A stretch of 64,000 bases of DNA from Tetrapyrgos nigripes. Its lineage: Eukaryota > Basidiomycota > Agaricomycetes > Agaricales > Campanellaceae. Location: assembly GCA_013368315.1 (NCBI GenBank), contig JAACJM010000219.1, positions 62,001 to 126,000 of the forward strand, given 5' to 3'. Positions within the stretch are counted from its first letter, which is position 1. Every line of letters begins with the position of its first letter. Shown here in pieces: positions 11,000-21,935 of the stretch. The notes under the pieces were generated by a model. That model made no database searches. It saw only the letters and a list, made by a program, of their open reading frames with translations, and was not told where the DNA came from. The position numbers and the translations under genes were made by a program.

Positions 11000-12130
11000 G
11001 CTGTTCTACCGCGAATGACTCAGACCTACTCCCGTTTCAGAGCAGGGCGGTGCCGATGGGTAGCTACAGGGCATACGCGCATCACTTCCAAAGTTACATC
11101 TCGAGTTTGACTTCGAGTTCCACTACCAGTACCAGTTCCGATTACAGCCCAAGACGGAAAGACTGAATTAAGAATGAACGTTGAAACCCGCTAGTCACCG
11201 AGCAAATCTGTGCATGCGACAAGATGGGGCATTGCTTCTTTGCCGACACTTTCGCAAGGAGGCTGTGATGTCCGTGTAGCACCGCGAATCAGGTACCATA
11301 CACACTTGTACTCAATAGACTCTCATACTAAGGTTCAGACGTCCAGGGTCTGACCTAACGAGGCTCTGATACTCTGACGCGCTTGGCGTGCTTGCCAGTG
11401 CCCCAGGCTGTGTGAGTGTCATGGGTAGCGTACTCTCTACATCAGACAGGAGATAGATGATGTAAAGTAGCGCATCACCTTGATTTGGCTCAAAGCTCCC
11501 ATTTGTGTCGTATATATACATTCATAGAAGCAAGAACACCGGCTCTGGCGGACCTCGCAGCACGCTCATTGGATAACTGCAATATGCAGGGCTAATCATT
11601 AATCTTTGACTAAAAATTCAGGGTACCTGAATCCCGCCATCAGCGCATGTCCAATTCTACACATGTAGGAATGATACTATCTCGGAAACGAAGTAGATGA
11701 GGGGTTGGACCTCGCTCATGAGGTTTGATTGTACTGGGAACGAGTAGGCAATGTTTTATTTCATTCTCACATCACACCTTATATAACTACATTTTGTTTG
11801 ACTCTTCATATTCATCATTCTATGCTACCTATGCATCAAAAAACTTGCTTTAAGAATAAATCGAATAAATAATCAGCAGTACGACCCTCAGCAATTGCTG
11901 GGGATGCATGAAGGATTGTCAGTGCTACACACACATAGAGCTGGTAAGTGAGTACCCGATAAGCCTTAGAGAATCGACTAAAAATGCCTTGCTCACGTAC
12001 GCTCAGCTATGTTATCGTCACCAGGAAAATGTCCCCAGAATCGCTACTCAGATACGACTCAGATGTCTCTGAGATATAGCGCATCAGGCTCCAATTCATT
12101 TCCCGTCCCGCTGTCCGAGCCATTAGAACT
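11000..12130. other. No supported gene
   Basis: Nothing recognisable on either strand. A TATATAA word occurs at about 11782 but is not followed by a convincing reading frame. Confidence 0.45.
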
Positions 12131-12133
12131 TTG

Positions 12134-12560
12134 TTATATTACATCTTTTGCAAGCCAGGATATCTTTACGCCAAGATAATTCCTGTATTTCATCAGAATT
12201 CCTCCAATGCATGCCATCTGCTCCCATTCAACTCCCACTGCATTTTGCGAGATATGACTGGGATACAACATCGATATAATTCCCCTATTGCATGATATCA
12301 CCGTTATAAAATCTGAGATGCGATATGATTCCCCAAACGCGTTATATTTCTGCATACGCAATACCCACTGATATATTTTCCAAATCGCGTTGTATCCCCG
12401 TTGTATCAGCGTGATATATTCTTACCGCTCGATACGTTTTCCATCATGCGTTACATTTTCCACGTTCAAACCACATTTCTTGTCTTGCAGTGTAAGCAAT
12501 ATTTGGGTTATACATTGGCCACCTTGCGCTATATCACCGATATGGTGGACTGGACAGCGC
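12134..12560. repeat. Highly degenerate periodic repeat (GATAT / GCGTTATAT words)
   Basis: Loose repeats of GATATAATTCCCC, GATATGATTCCCC, GATATATTTTCC and CGCGTTATATTT/CGCGTTGTATCC recur at irregular 30-50-bp spacing. It looks like a decayed minisatellite. Open frames through it in several phases are by-products of the repeats. Confidence 0.4.
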
Positions 12561-12699
12561 GAAAGGGATTGTCAACGAAGTATAGGATATTACATACAGG
12601 AGCTGATTCTGGGAACATTTTGCTGGTGGTATCCAACCTGGTGAGGCAGAATTGGCCCAGCGCTGGCCTGATAAATTTGTGTGGATAGGACGAGAACCA

Positions 12700-14300
12700 T
12701 TCCCAGGATGGCGAAAGTTAAACAGAGGAGATGGCATCCAATTGAGGTTGTAGAGATTTGCATGATGGAGGTAGGGTAAATATGTAATAAATAGGTACTT
12801 CTGCTTTTGCGAAAGGATCATAAATCGTCGGAAAAAATTCACTTGTGCGTACCTCAAGGGCTGGGTATCTTCAAGATTGACTGAGTACAGTAAAGTATTG
12901 CTGGAACGTCTTATGTACTCGCGAAACATGGTATTCGAACCACTGTGCTGAGATGAGGCGATGTAGAACCGAGCTTGCCTACTGGAAGAATATCTCAGAC
13001 ACCAAAGTACCTCATCCTGCCGTTGATGCAGAATGTTGACTGCGTCGGGTTACAGAGCCTAGTACCTAAAAGGAGATGACAGGAGGGACAATCTAATGAT
13101 CATGCGGGTCGGAAAAGTACCACCTTGGGTGAGCATGTACCAATATGATCAATGATGGGATATGGTTCCACACGTTGATTTGAAACCAAGCACTAGAGGC
13201 AGTCGGCTTGCCACAGCCATAATCCATATAACTACATGGACGCATATGCAGGTGGAGGCTCATCTGTCAATCCCCTTGCCCAATTTGAACTCAACTGACT
13301 CTCCAACGTCTGTATCTGCACCATAATTCTCCTCATAGCCACTTACATTCCTTCCATTCCGTTTGGGATTTGTCAAAAGCCCGCTGCAGTTTTCTTACTT
13401 GCTCCTGTTTTATCATCGGCTTCTTCTTGTAGCTGCATTTTGACGTGTCGTATGGGTAATGGTGGTTTGAATTGTTGAATGAGTAGACAGTGCAGTGACA
13501 GTGAGCATCCAGGCGTTAAATTTAGATGCTGGATATCTCCTTCATCGGGGATTCAAACGGATTTTCGGACATTCCACGACTCTGTGCACTATCGCTTTCA
13601 AGCTGGATAAAGATTTCCGAGGACTGAATGTCTGAACTGGTTCTGATCCTACGATGTCATGGGACTTCAAAGTGAGCGTTGAGAGCGGCGCCCCCTAATG
13701 CTTCAGCCTTCAGGTTGAAACAAGGTGGGTTTGCCATACGGCTGAAAGATCAACCAAAGATACAGCTTGCCGACAGACTAGGAAATGGACTATAGTTGTG
13801 GCCAGTGATAGATTCATCATAGAAGACGGATGCCTTGATGCGACTTTGGGAATTACGAGGCCCTTTTAAGGGACTCGTTCTTACAAACCGGCCATTTGTT
13901 GTGTGGCCATGCTGAAATGGTCCACCGGTTCGGTTATCTTTTTCACTCCGATCCGCTTTTCGGCAATTCCCGTATTGTACTGTCGCAGTACTTTTGCCGT
14001 TTGGCCAGAATTCAAACTCAGAGCTCAGCGGCATCACAGTTGATCTCAACGGCGCACAGGTGCGCCACCCCCGACTCCAGGTAAGTAGTATAGGCAGACT
14101 TGCTTTATTTACAGATATGTTTTATAACAAAGTAGTTGTACAGACATTCACTACAGAAATAAGTATTGTTACAGGTTTATGAGAAGCAGAAGATAGACGA
14201 GGAAGAGAAACGAGAAGTGTTAAAGGTTTACAATTACAAGTCCACAACATCGGGAACCAAAAATGAGAAACGGAATCACGAAGTTAAGTAAGTAGGTGAG
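12700..14300. other. No supported gene
   Basis: No recognisable coding region. The stretch 13750-14180 has open frames on both strands without motifs; it may be worn transposon sequence next to the Helitron fragment. Confidence 0.4.
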
Positions 14301-14328
14301 GAAAATAAGTGAAGAAAGTCAAACATCA

Positions 14329-15600
14329 TTAAATTGCACATACCATTTCTTCTGCCCAACTGATATTCAAATCCCGTAGATCAAACGGTAATTCACCTCT
14401 ATACAAATTATCGACAAGTGATAAGGCGGGTAACCTGGTTTTCGAAAGCGATGAGATACACGGATTACACAAATACACTCTGAGACCGTCATCAGTTAAA
14501 AGCACACCCTTTTTTGAGAGCAACGCGCCATTTAAAGAGGAGTCGGCATAAGTGAAAGTATCTGGAGAAGCATGAGACTTGATAAAAGGATCAACTTGTT
14601 TCAACAGTGCGAGACTAGGAAAATCAGATACAGCGATAAACTGGCCTGAGTGTTCAAAGTCATCACAACCACAACAAACACAACATTGAGGAAAGACATA
14701 GATGGTTTTCTGACGGTAAGCAGACGTGCAGCTCAATATAGTAGAGAGGGGTACTTCTTGAGGCCAGCTCTCTCTTTGTTCTGAGAAATCCAGCATGTAC
14801 AAATCTGGTTGATCAAATGTAGGAGCACGTAGATGTTGCAGTTGTGCATCTGAAACAATGTGATTGTCATCGCCATATTCAAACAACCTATCGGTAATTG
14901 GGCCAAAGGTGCGAGCAAGAACTTTGCGAATAATCGAAAATCGATCTTCGGAGGGAAAAGAAAAACAAGAAGTATCAGGATAATAAAACAAAAACATTTG
15001 AGCGAGATCTTCATCACATAAACTTGACAACATCTTCATGCGAGCGGCAAAAAATCGGGATACGACATCTGAGAGAACTTTTGATTGACTTTGAAAATCT
15101 TGAGTGTGAATCCGGTATTCAACACTTTCATATCTCGTTCTTGTTTTGACCGGGATTGTCATGACAAGTTGAGGGAGATAATCCAGCTACTCAAATGAAC
15201 GGCTAATAAAGTCAGCACTGTGATCACTCAGAAGCCAATGATCGCGATCTGCATACACACCAGGTCGGATTACAGCATACAGCACCTTCTCCCCAAGGAG
15301 ATGACTAAAGCCTGGTCCGAGTCTCTGGTCTACAAACAGGTACTTTGCATGGTATTGATGCTCAGCGGTAGGTAACAATTCGGTGTTACTCATAGATAAA
15401 TTGTCAACAACAAATCTAGCAATCTGTTCAGCTCGCGTATGTTTCAGTTGTTTATTGGGCGGATAGCGATCAATTCGACGTTGTATTTGACAAAGGTCCA
15501 GGACAGGCAGTCATTCCAAATATTGAGACAGACTCTCAGTTGGAAGAGAAAGAAAGATAGGATCAGCAGCAGCTTCATGAAGGTAATCAACAAGTCTCAT
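14329..15600 (-). pseudogene. Helitron-type protein, N-terminal (DUF6570-like) fragment
   Basis: A single minus-strand reading frame runs from ATG at 15600 to 14329 with two in-frame stops (TGA near 15511, TAG at 15187-15189). Its last third has the cysteine pattern CCVCCGC...CNPCISSL followed by SLVDNLYRGELPFDLRDL and WAEEMVCAI. This matches the region just before the Rep domain in basidiomycete Helitron helicase-like proteins (DUF6570). The frame stops right after this domain, so Rep and helicase are missing. It differs clearly from the Helitron at 21.9-25.7 kb and so belongs to another lineage. Confidence 0.7.
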
Positions 15601-16264
15601 GGCGGATGGTGATGAACGAATTCTGAGATGAGGCGGATTGATATATAACTATTTTTTTTTTCCAATTTCCAATCCAATGATTGCTATGGAACCACGGAGA
15701 ACGACGGAGAATTAGGAACAAGTCACATGAAAGCTGTTCCCGCGGATCAATTTATCAATCATCAAGAACTGCGCGTACGGCCTGGTACTGGTGTGTGCTA
15801 TACCGTGAAATAGTTCACCATGAGCAGCAAATACACAGCTTGAAAGAAGCCGACGACGAGTTCTCGCTGCTGCACAGGTAGTAGAAAAATGGACATCTTC
15901 CGGAGATCTCCAGCGAGATTCAAACTCCACTCGGCAGTGACGGCAGCTCCACTCGGTTGGACACTCCCTCTTCCTCCCTTCGGTCGGAGTCGGGGACAGT
16001 CGTTGCTCCAAAAGGCCTCGTATCCATGCCACGCGTCAGCGATGGCCCACATTTCCTCGTAAACATTTACAAGCGTCTCTATCTTATCGCTGTACTACAA
16101 GCTTTCATTGACCACATTGCAGTATGTACTACGCCACGGATCGAATATATTGTACAGAGCTCCATCCATCCCTACATATATTTTCAGTTCTGACTTCTAC
16201 GTCATCCTCTGAAAGGAAGGACTCACTTGAACGCAATGGTACATGATGTTACACTATCTTCGCC
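15601..16264. other. No supported gene
   Basis: Open frames on both strands (for example minus 15712-16052) show no motif, signal peptide or splice logic. Confidence 0.4.
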
Positions 16265-16789
16265 TCAGGCGATTTGAACCTGTTCTCGAGCCTGCCCGGT
16301 GAGCGGAGGCTGTAGTCCCGATAAGAGCTTCGGGTCATGAAAAGAACTCGAATAAGACGGAGGCCGAATTCGTGAAGGACAGTACGAATAAGTTCCGTCT
16401 TGCTGGCAGCTAGGACACGGAGTGGAAGTGCCAGGAATGTCCAATGCCGTGGATTGAGCATGGAAAGATCGAACCATCTTCTCGCTGTTGAACTCAATCT
16501 CCGTATCGCAGTCGGATTCATTCTTCCGGATACGATAGTAGCAAATCGCAATGGCCAAGATCAACGCGAACCCGCATACTGCGATGACACATCCAAGGAT
16601 AACGAAGAGCGTGGAGGAGTTGCTAAATGGCATATGAATGAGAGTGAGAGGCTTGAAAGTTGTTTGAAGCCAGTAAACGTACGGATCTCCAGCAGCTTTC
16701 CCTTCGCCATCAAGAAGAGGTGAGGAATGGCAGTTATCAACCATGACACCAGTCGTTCGATGAAACGACCCTGAAGATAAACTATCTCC
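16265..16789 (-). CDS. Single-pass membrane protein, 3' exon(s)
   Basis: The open minus frame is preceded by stop TGA at 16790-16792. It encodes an extracellular stretch (GSFHRTTGVMVDNCHSSPLL), one transmembrane helix (core LFVILGCVIAVCGFALILAI), a basic stop-transfer end (CYYRIRKN) and a Ser/Pro-rich cytoplasmic tail with CPSCQQDG and a PPSY motif (possible WW/Rsp5 ligand). Upstream on the minus strand lie a TATAAAG word (16998-17004 region) and a plausible ATG with a 56-nt intron, but I could not join them in phase, so the start is unknown. The architecture resembles the protein at 32038-33293, another one-TM protein with a PPSY tail. Function unknown. Confidence 0.5.
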   Translation of the reverse strand, partial: GDSLSSGSFHRTTGVMVDNCHSSPLLDGEGKAAGDPYVYWLQTTFKPLTLIHMPFSNSSTLFVILGCVIAVCGFALILAIAICYYRIRKNESDCDTEIEFNSEKMVRSFHAQSTALDIPGTSTPCPSCQQDGTYSYCPSRIRPPSYSSSFHDPKLLSGLQPPLTGQAREQVQIA

Positions 16790-16989
16790 TCAGATAACAG
16801 CACATACAATCTTGCCCAGATGCTGTGTGATCCACAATTTCGAGTACAGCTGCTGTCGCTGAACGTTAAATCATTAAATCATCATGCGAGATAGCCATGG
16901 GAGATGATTTATACTTGGATCCAATACAGCTCATTGAATACAAGGGATTTTCCCGGATAAGAACTTGAAAATTTGACAACTAGAGCAAC

Positions 16990-17700
16990 AGTGGTTCTCC
17001 GAGCGGATCTTTATAGCAGAGGGAAGGAAATCTCTGACAGTCTTCCCGTATTTTGAGGCTTGTCGTCATGATATATATGGATTAGGACGGATTTCTTACT
17101 TGTGAGTAGCTTGCAATGAAGCACTGTTGGCTTAGAAAATTCAGTATTGCTTCATGATCAAATATAAGACGAGCTACATTAGGGGCTTCCTCTGGGGTTC
17201 CTGTGGTGTCGACAGAAAGAAACCATCAAGTCTAATATGTTCACCAAGGAGCGAAGGCTCATAGACTGTTGAGTAGTTTTGCTGTTCGAACCTCTTCGTC
17301 AACACGCTACTTCGAAGAATTCAACTACTTTGCTGTTGTGTTATTCATTATGAAAGGACCTCGTCTAAACGTAGTGCACAATATGTACTTTTTGGGAATC
17401 ATGAGGAGGCGCTTACATCTACTAAGCTGTATCAGGTTCACTACTTCAAGAAGAGCTTCTGTATGCTGTTCATACGATTTACTTTATCATGGGGACTACA
17501 TAGTCGGCCGTGAGCTTTGCCTAAAGTTCATTCCTCGTCTCAATGACACCTGAAGGCTCTTCACATTTGATTGAGGCTGCACAACACCTGTTGGATAATG
17601 ATTCTATTATCGACAATTCGTGGCATAACTGACACTCTTGAATTTTAGATACTGGATAAAAAATTGCTCTCTAGCATCCTTTGGTGAGTCTTCATTATAT
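16990..17700. other. No supported gene; probable 5' region of the DUF6533 gene
   Basis: Short plus-strand frames (for example 17269-17553) lack recognisable content. First exons of the DUF6533 gene could lie here but could not be placed. Confidence 0.35.
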
Positions 17701-17720
17701 CTACGAAAGAACAGTGGAAT

Positions 17721-19262
17721 ATGCTGATTGACATCGCAGTTATGATCATCTATGATCTTATACTCACTCTGGATGATGAGGTTGAGTACATCTGGAAAAG
17801 GAATTTTTCAACGGTGAAACTTCTATGGTTTTTGGTAAGTCCTCTTGTTCTGTTTGTGCATTGTTCGATATCTAACTCACCAACCACCATACAGAATCGA
17901 TATATCTGGCCTTTCGCATACATAGCTGTGCTCATAGGCTTTCACGATCCACGTTTGAGCATTCGGATGTGCGACCACATCATCCTTTACCCACAGATCA
18001 TCAGGTTGTTGGTATGCATACCTATCGGAGGTGCGTGCTTCGGTGGTTCAACTTGCTCACGGAATTGTGTATAACTTTCTATGGCAATCAGGTTACTTTA
18101 TTTTACGGCTCTATGCTCTCTTTCTCTCAAATCGGTTCGTTTTGATCCTGATGGGATCATTACTTTTAGTGGAGATAGGGGTCAAAATAGTGTGTTTCTT
18201 GAACATAAAACGGTCTTTGAAGTTTTACTGAGGGTCTTTCTTCGTAGTGGGCCTTTACAGATGGAACGAGATTGATACTTCCGCAAGGTTTGCCCGAGAG
18301 TCTGTTTTGGACCAAATGAATATTCCAGACTGATTAACCGCAGGTCTCGTGGGATGTATCTTGGTTCCAAGATCACCAGCGTACGTATCATCATTATCTT
18401 TTTTTACCCAACTAAAACGATTCTCTGTAGACTAAGACGATACGTCTATACATACATTGCGGAACTCGTATTTGGTCAGCATTTCCGTAGCTTCTCCGTA
18501 TCCCTTTGTTTAACGAATGCGTTCAGATTCAGTGATCCTCATTGTGACTCTCATACGGATTAGAACGCTGCGCAAACAGTGTAATCTGTCACACTTGAAA
18601 ATCATGAGAGAACAGCGTCAGCAGGCCTGTGTAGAGCTCTACGATCAAATCTGACTCCTCTTGACAGATATTTGGTACTTCCTGGTCCTGTTTCTGTCGA
18701 ACGTAGGGAACGTATTGCTTTACATTGTGGGTACACTGTACTAATCAATCAGAACTTGAACTGACATTCACCTTCTTGAAGTACGCAGCGGTGAGATTTT
18801 CACCCAATGCCCTGCTAGTAAATGCGATACTCATGAAATCTCAAAAAGGGAAATGTTAAGAACGCCATGTCGAGCTTTAGCACACTGTGAGTGTATTAGT
18901 AAGGACTTTATGTCTAGAGCTATCACTCAGAGAATCTGAAACCAATCAGCGTCAGCAGCACCATAATCTCCCGAGCCATAATCGACCTCCGAAAGCAGGA
19001 ATTCAAGGAGATAACTTCTTCTGAAGGTTCCACGGATGGCCCAAATAGCGTCTCGACCTTACATTTCCACGTTAAATCCAGTGCAGAATGGGAAAGTGAA
19101 AAATCATCGTTGAGACATGGCGGAATTAAAATCCCAGAACCTACATATTTTTCATGTAGCTCAGACTATGGGCATGCTAGCTTCGAGTTCTGGGCGATCA
19201 CAAAAAGCACCGCAAGAGTAGAGGATGACCACATGCAGAATATAATAAAATGTCAATGCTAA
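17721..19262 (+). pseudogene. DUF6533-type multi-pass membrane protein, nine or more exons, probably broken
   Basis: The first clear exon (17721-17834) carries the DUF6533 signature (IIYDLILTLDDEVEYIWKR). Introns placed by phase are 17835-17894, 18190-18247, 18288-18343, 18727-18781, 18791-18860 and 18887-18949. Exons between them give NRYIWPFAYIAVLIGF, FILRLYALFLSNRFVLILMG, WAFTDGTRLILPQGLVGCIL, TLRKQCNLSHLKIMREQR and IWYFLVLFLSNVGNVLLYI, then a 9-nt exon (18782-18790), and a C-terminal SRAIIDLRKQEF plus a polar tail ending at TAA 19260-19262. These are the conserved helices of a basidiomycete-expanded family of unknown function. Defects are an in-frame TGA at 18652-18654 where Arg is expected (CGA to TGA), an unresolved junction near 18012-18030, and no certain first exon. 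A live gene with an assembly error cannot be excluded. Confidence 0.65.
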
Positions 19263-19670
19263 CACGTCAAACAGCAAAAAGAAAGGATCCAGGTGCATAT
19301 CTGACCGGCGGGGATGAGGAATACTACTAGACTCGAGAATGGGAGGTACTCACAGACGTAGAGTATGATTCACGAATTATCCGTCACTTTTGGCACTACC
19401 TCCACCCAGTCCTGCGAGTTAGAATCACTTCGTGTATACTGTCGTCCGCCTAAGTTGGACCGGATGAAGAAATGAGATTGGGATGATATCATAGCGAACG
19501 AGAGGGCGCACAGATCACCAGCCCCTCAAGCCTTGGACCGCCCTTAAGTTTCTTCGCTATTTGATTGCTAACCGTGGGCCTTCTGTGCAGGGCAGGGAGC
19601 AATAAATTTAGCATCCATCTTTTCAAAGCTGGGAAAGACGTGTAATTCCACTAGACAGGAAAAAAAGGTT
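19263..19670. other. Intergenic, nothing supported
   Basis: Region between convergent gene ends; no open frame of note. Confidence 0.5.
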
Positions 19671-19674
19671 GAGT

Positions 19675-20719
19675 TTAGTGCGTGGTGTGGTAAGACACAG
19701 TAGCTGAACTTACTGGATAACTGATGACTATCGGAGGTGTCGCGGTGTTGTAGAAGACTCTTCTAGACAATGTTTGCAGGCGCTTTGGAAGCTTCGGTAT
19801 CAGCTCACGCAAGATATTGCCTTGTACGGAGCTAGATATCATGACTTCTAAGGACAGGAAAGGTGAGTTCACTCCGAGAAGAGATGATTCTTCCCGTTCC
19901 AGTGCAGATAGCTTCGGGAGAAGGGGAATGCTGTCTTCTCCGTCTTCAAGCAGGTCTAGCATTATTGAAGAGAGAGCCGGCGTGCTCTTCACAAAGGATT
20001 GAAGAATGAGCAGCGGGCCTCGATAGGACTGAAGAGAAGGAAGCGAGATCTGACCATTCAAAATGGCGGCTGCGGCAGCTTGACCGTGACGTGCATAACC
20101 ACCTTTGTCGGGTATAGAGACTGAAAGGTGGGTTAGATTGGGAATATTGTCCAAGAAATCTGCGAGAGCAACGACTTGTTTTGAAGTCCATGAAAAGGCA
20201 AATGAAAAAATCACGTAGGTTGTTGTACTGAAGTGGAGTAATGTTCTGAGGAAGAAGAACATCGGTCCAAGGAAGATGGTATCCTTCGGCATATAGAGTC
20301 AACTTCTTGACATTCTGGATAGCTTGAAATATGTTTATGATGTTGAAGTGAGGGGGCGCCCAGGACTGAACACTAATAATGTCAAATCAGTAAGAAATCA
20401 TCGTGAATGAAATAATATTTCGTACTATCCACATGTAAAACTCAACCAAAAGGCACGGACACTCAATCCTAGCTTCCTTATGGACGAGTCCTCGAGTCTT
20501 TGATAACTTTGCGAGGCCACTGAACGAAGTGATCCGTATAGAGCGATACAGCTCCGTCACTCCGAGTTCATAGAATGATTTATAAACGCGAAGCATCGAA
20601 GCATGATCTGCAGGAGATGCACATTTCATGATTTCGATGAGGATTTTGATTGGAAGACTCCTAAAGGAGCGAGCGAGTTTTCGTTTGCTAGACGACTTCT
20701 GCTTGCGTCGGTTGCCCAT
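19675..20719 (-). CDS. F-box domain protein with LRR-like C-terminus
   Basis: The start ATG at 20719 opens a Lys/Arg-rich N-terminus (MGNRRKQKSSSKRK), then an F-box-like segment (LPIKILIEIMKCASPADHAS, then LRVYKSFYELGVTELYRSI). Exon 1 ends near 20410-20420; exon 2 (about 20373-20215) reads IINIFQAIQNVKKLTLYAEG. A short intron at 20214-20175 (gtgatt...acaag, 40 nt) keeps frame into VALADFLDNIPNLTHLSVSI and a leucine-rich tail to the stop at 19675. F-box proteins recruit substrates to SCF ubiquitin ligases; the target here is unknown. The exon 1/2 junction is the weakest part of the model. Confidence 0.65.
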
Positions 20720-20739
20720 GAGGTGAGTACCTGAGGAAG

Positions 20740-21215
20740 ATGAGACCGTTTCAGAATAAGTGTATCCAACAGCAGGACAGAGAATTCACGTTTGCGTGGA
20801 GATGGTGGTGGTATGCAATCAAGAGGGCAAGTGGCTGTGCCACCCTACAATCGTTTGTTTCAAATCTGGTCACCAAACAATGCCCTCGGTCAGCAACCAT
20901 GTCAAGCAAACTGCACGTCCCGATTTGCTAATTTTCAATCCTTACAGAAATCACCCGTAGACAGTATGTCAATGGGTATTCAGTGGGCTTTGCTTTCACT
21001 TTGAAGAAGTAGTAAGTATGACGCGCATAGGTTCAGGGAACTTGACTGTATTTCTGAAATTTTATTTCTACGGTATTACTGGCTAAAATTTGGTTCTACC
21101 TCCGCTGTACATGGACTCGATATCTAGAACAAATATGGGCCGCCGCATTCAAGACACAGACGAGTGCTTGACGAGAGCTCTCCCTGGGCGCTGCTTGGGC
21201 GTTTAGGGGCGGAAT
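20740..21215. other. No supported gene
   Basis: Three overlapping plus frames at 20740-21004 share no protein-like features. Confidence 0.45.
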
Positions 21216-21216
21216 C

Positions 21217-21280
21217 CTATATTCCTATATTCCTATTCCTATATTTCCTATTCCTATATTTCCTATTCCTATATATTAAG
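21217..21280 (+). repeat. Short tandem repeat (TATTTCCTATTCC)n
   Basis: Interrupted array of TATTCC / TATTTCCTATTCC units, about 60 bp, directly before an AT-rich stretch. Confidence 0.8.
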
Positions 21281-21334
21281 ATAGGACGGGCCTGGGAACA
21301 AACAATATTTACATAATCATTACTAAGCAAGCTT

Positions 21335-21420
21335 TCAGCGGAAACAGGTGCCCAGACGGCGTTTATTGCCGCCGGTAATTTCCGTTCGCGCCATGCGATC
21401 TCATGCGATCCGGCTTCATT
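21335..21420 (+). repeat. Copy of the 6.9-kb dispersed repeat, diverged
   Basis: GTGCCCAGACGG...GCCGCCGGTAATTTCCGTTC then GCGCCATGCGAT corresponds to the stretch at about 6925-6970 (GTGGCCACACC...GCCGGCAAATTCTGTTCGTG, CCACGCGAT). Confidence 0.45.
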
Positions 21421-21640
21421 AACTTACAACTTTAACTTACAATGCGAAAGCCAAACTTTTGCCTCATGTCCGCAAGCTTTTGTGTTTATATAATGTGACT
21501 TCAACACTTTTTGTGTCTTCTGCTTCACTTCAACTTTGCATCCACAGCCATTTGAGTTACCTGAGAGACCCAACTACAGTACATGTAAGGCTGATTTAAA
21601 AATCAACTTGAGTGCCACAATTACTGACTCTATGCATCCC

Positions 21641-21890
21641 AGAGGTGCATTTTCAATGTGAATATTGCATTTTGTTTTTGTTTCTGTTTCTGTTTCTGTT
21701 TTTCTGATTTCTTCTCATGAAACTGAAAAAATCAGTAAGGGAAACCCCACCAAATACTCCCCAGGGTGCATTTTCAATGTGAATAATGCCTTTCTTTTTC
21801 TTTTTCTTTTTCTTTTTCTTTCTCTTTCTCTGATTTCTTCTCATGACACTGAACAAATCAATAAGGGAAACCCCACAAAATACTCCCCAG
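21641..21890 (+). repeat. Direct duplication, about 125-bp unit with variable T/C-rich microsatellites
   Basis: The word GTGCATTTTCAATGTGAATA occurs at 21644 and 21768. In each copy it is followed by a T-rich microsatellite ((TTTCTG)n in the first, (TTTTTC)n in the second), then TGATTTCTTCTCATGA and AAGGGAAACCCCAC. It lies immediately before the Helitron gene start. Confidence 0.8.
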
Positions 21891-21935
21891 AGGCATTGCA
21901 ATGCTCAGTGTGAAAGAGAAAAGAATGCACACATC

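Noticed and set aside
12900..12960. tRNA-like T-arm (TTCGAAT with short stem)
   Set aside because: No acceptor stem, anticodon arm or D-arm could be built around it.
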